Source: Candidatus Nitrosopumilus sp.
GTDB lineage: Archaea > Thermoproteota > Nitrososphaeria > Nitrososphaerales > Nitrosopumilaceae
Assembly (NCBI GenBank): GCA_018657375.1
Contig: JABHXI010000051.1
Coordinates: 1-5,813 of the forward strand
Direction: 5' to 3'
DNA length: 5,813 nucleotides
Shown: positions 5,166 to 5,813 of the stretch, piece after piece
Numbering within the stretch: the first letter of the stretch is position 1
Layout: each line of letters begins with the position of its first letter
The notes under the pieces: model-generated
The model's database searches: none
Seen by the model: the letters and a program-made list of their open reading frames with translations, nothing else
Told to the model about the DNA's origin: nothing
Program-made: the position numbers and the translations under genes

Positions 5166-5813
5166 AAATTTTTCATACATTTCATTAATTTTTTTAATTA
5201 TGTCTAAATTTTCATACTCTATTAAATCTAAATTTGGTATCACGCAATGTCCTCCAATTATACCTGGAAACATTTTTGGTCTATTTCCTAAATTTTCATG
5301 AATTTCATCTGCAAATTTCCACATTTCCTCAAAATTAACATTTTCTTTTTCACAAATCATTTTGGTAATTTGTGCATAATTGATTAACCATCCATAGTAT
5401 GTTGTATCTACTAATATTTTTGCAAGTTCTGCTGTTTTTGTTGTTGACATCCAATCTATTTTTTCAAATCTATTTTCTAAATCTCTTTTTATTTTTGAAT
5501 CTATTTCTATACCGTCAAATGAAATAAATTTTGTATATTTTTTAATATCATTTAGAAATCTTTTATGTACTCCACGAACAGGTGAGAATAAAATTGGTAT
5601 TGATAATTTTTCTTGTATTATTTTTGTTGTTCCTGGTTTTACAGTTGAATGAATTATGACTACTTGTATGTTTTTTATTTTATTAATCCAGTTAACTACA
5701 ATATCTGTAAACCCTGTTAATTCTCCTGGTAGACATACGTGAAGATATTCTGGATTTTTAATAACATGATTTTCAGAATATTTTTTACATTTTGAATTAT
5801 CTAGATCAATTCC
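5157..5813 (-). CDS. Reduced UDP-glucose/GDP-mannose dehydrogenase-like protein, N-terminus beyond the right edge
   Basis: The minus-strand frame is open from the window edge to a TGA at 5157-5159 (218 residues visible), so the Met at 5448-5450 is internal and not the start. It resembles nucleotide-sugar dehydrogenases, which oxidise NDP-hexoses to uronic acids using NAD for surface-polysaccharide or S-layer glycan synthesis. Visible in order: GIDLD at the edge (NAD-ribose-binding Asp type), the strand HVCLPG, STVKPGTT (5625-5648), FSPVRG, then the middle-domain helix TAELAKILVDTTYYGWLINY with the family's conserved Lys (5418-5420), and GGHCVIP with the catalytic Cys (5244-5246). Only 28 residues follow that Cys, where normal enzymes have well over 100, so the C-terminal sugar-nucleotide-binding domain is absent. 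The stretch between GIDLD and HVCLPG is also much shorter than usual. It may be a reduced enzyme or a non-catalytic relative. It is convergent with the permease gene, 9 bp apart. Confidence 0.75.
   Translation of the reverse strand, partial: GIDLDNSKCKKYSENHVIKNPEYLHVCLPGELTGFTDIVVNWINKIKNIQVVIIHSTVKPGTTKIIQEKLSIPILFSPVRGVHKRFLNDIKKYTKFISFDGIEIDSKIKRDLENRFEKIDWMSTTKTAELAKILVDTTYYGWLINYAQITKMICEKENVNFEEMWKFADEIHENLGNRPKMFPGIIGGHCVIPNLDLIEYENLDIIKKINEMYEKFKK

Noticed and set aside
5157..5450. A 97-residue protein starting at the Met at 5448-5450
   Set aside because: The frame stays open to the window edge and the upstream part carries STVKPGTT and HVCLPG, which belong to the same dehydrogenase-like fold; the Met is internal.

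Overview
The window looks like chromosomal DNA from an AT-rich (roughly 30% GC by eye) archaeon, most likely an ammonia-oxidising marine thaumarchaeote (Nitrososphaerota, Nitrosopumilus-like). This rests on the gene types: an archaeal Sm-like protein, a RadA paralogue without an N-terminal domain, and a multi-OB replication protein A. AT-rich TATA-like boxes sit about 25-40 bp before several starts, and strong Shine-Dalgarno sites are absent. The genus is an inference; no rRNA gene is present to confirm it.

Layout, left to right. (1) A leftward pair: an Sm-like (LSm) RNA-binding protein gene followed 19 bp later by metK (S-adenosylmethionine synthetase of the bacterial/eukaryotic type), which runs off the left edge. 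(2) A 108-bp divergent promoter region. (3) A rightward RadB-like RecA-fold ATPase gene, tail to tail with (4) a leftward four-OB-fold RPA-type ssDNA-binding protein gene; the two stop codons overlap. (5) A 192-bp divergent, very AT-rich intergenic region with TATA-like boxes and one imperfect inverted repeat. (6) A rightward, translationally overlapping pair encoding an ABC-2 type exporter: ATPase, then six-helix permease. (7) A leftward partial gene, convergent with the permease gene and running off the right edge. It encodes a reduced nucleotide-sugar-dehydrogenase-like protein that keeps the catalytic Lys and Cys motifs but lacks the C-terminal nucleotide-sugar-binding domain.

Functional themes: RNA metabolism and methyl-donor supply (LSm, MetK); recombination and repair on ssDNA (RadB-like, RPA), where the paralogue has lost two residues expected for RecA-type ATP hydrolysis; a small export system of unknown substrate; and the edge of a possible surface-glycan gene region. 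Nearly all of the DNA is coding and no stretch over 300 bp lacks a gene. I see no tRNA, rRNA, CRISPR array, insertion sequence or integrase. Most of the window is ordinary core genome; the two points most worth a second look are the degenerate active site of the RadB-like protein and the reduced dehydrogenase at the right edge.
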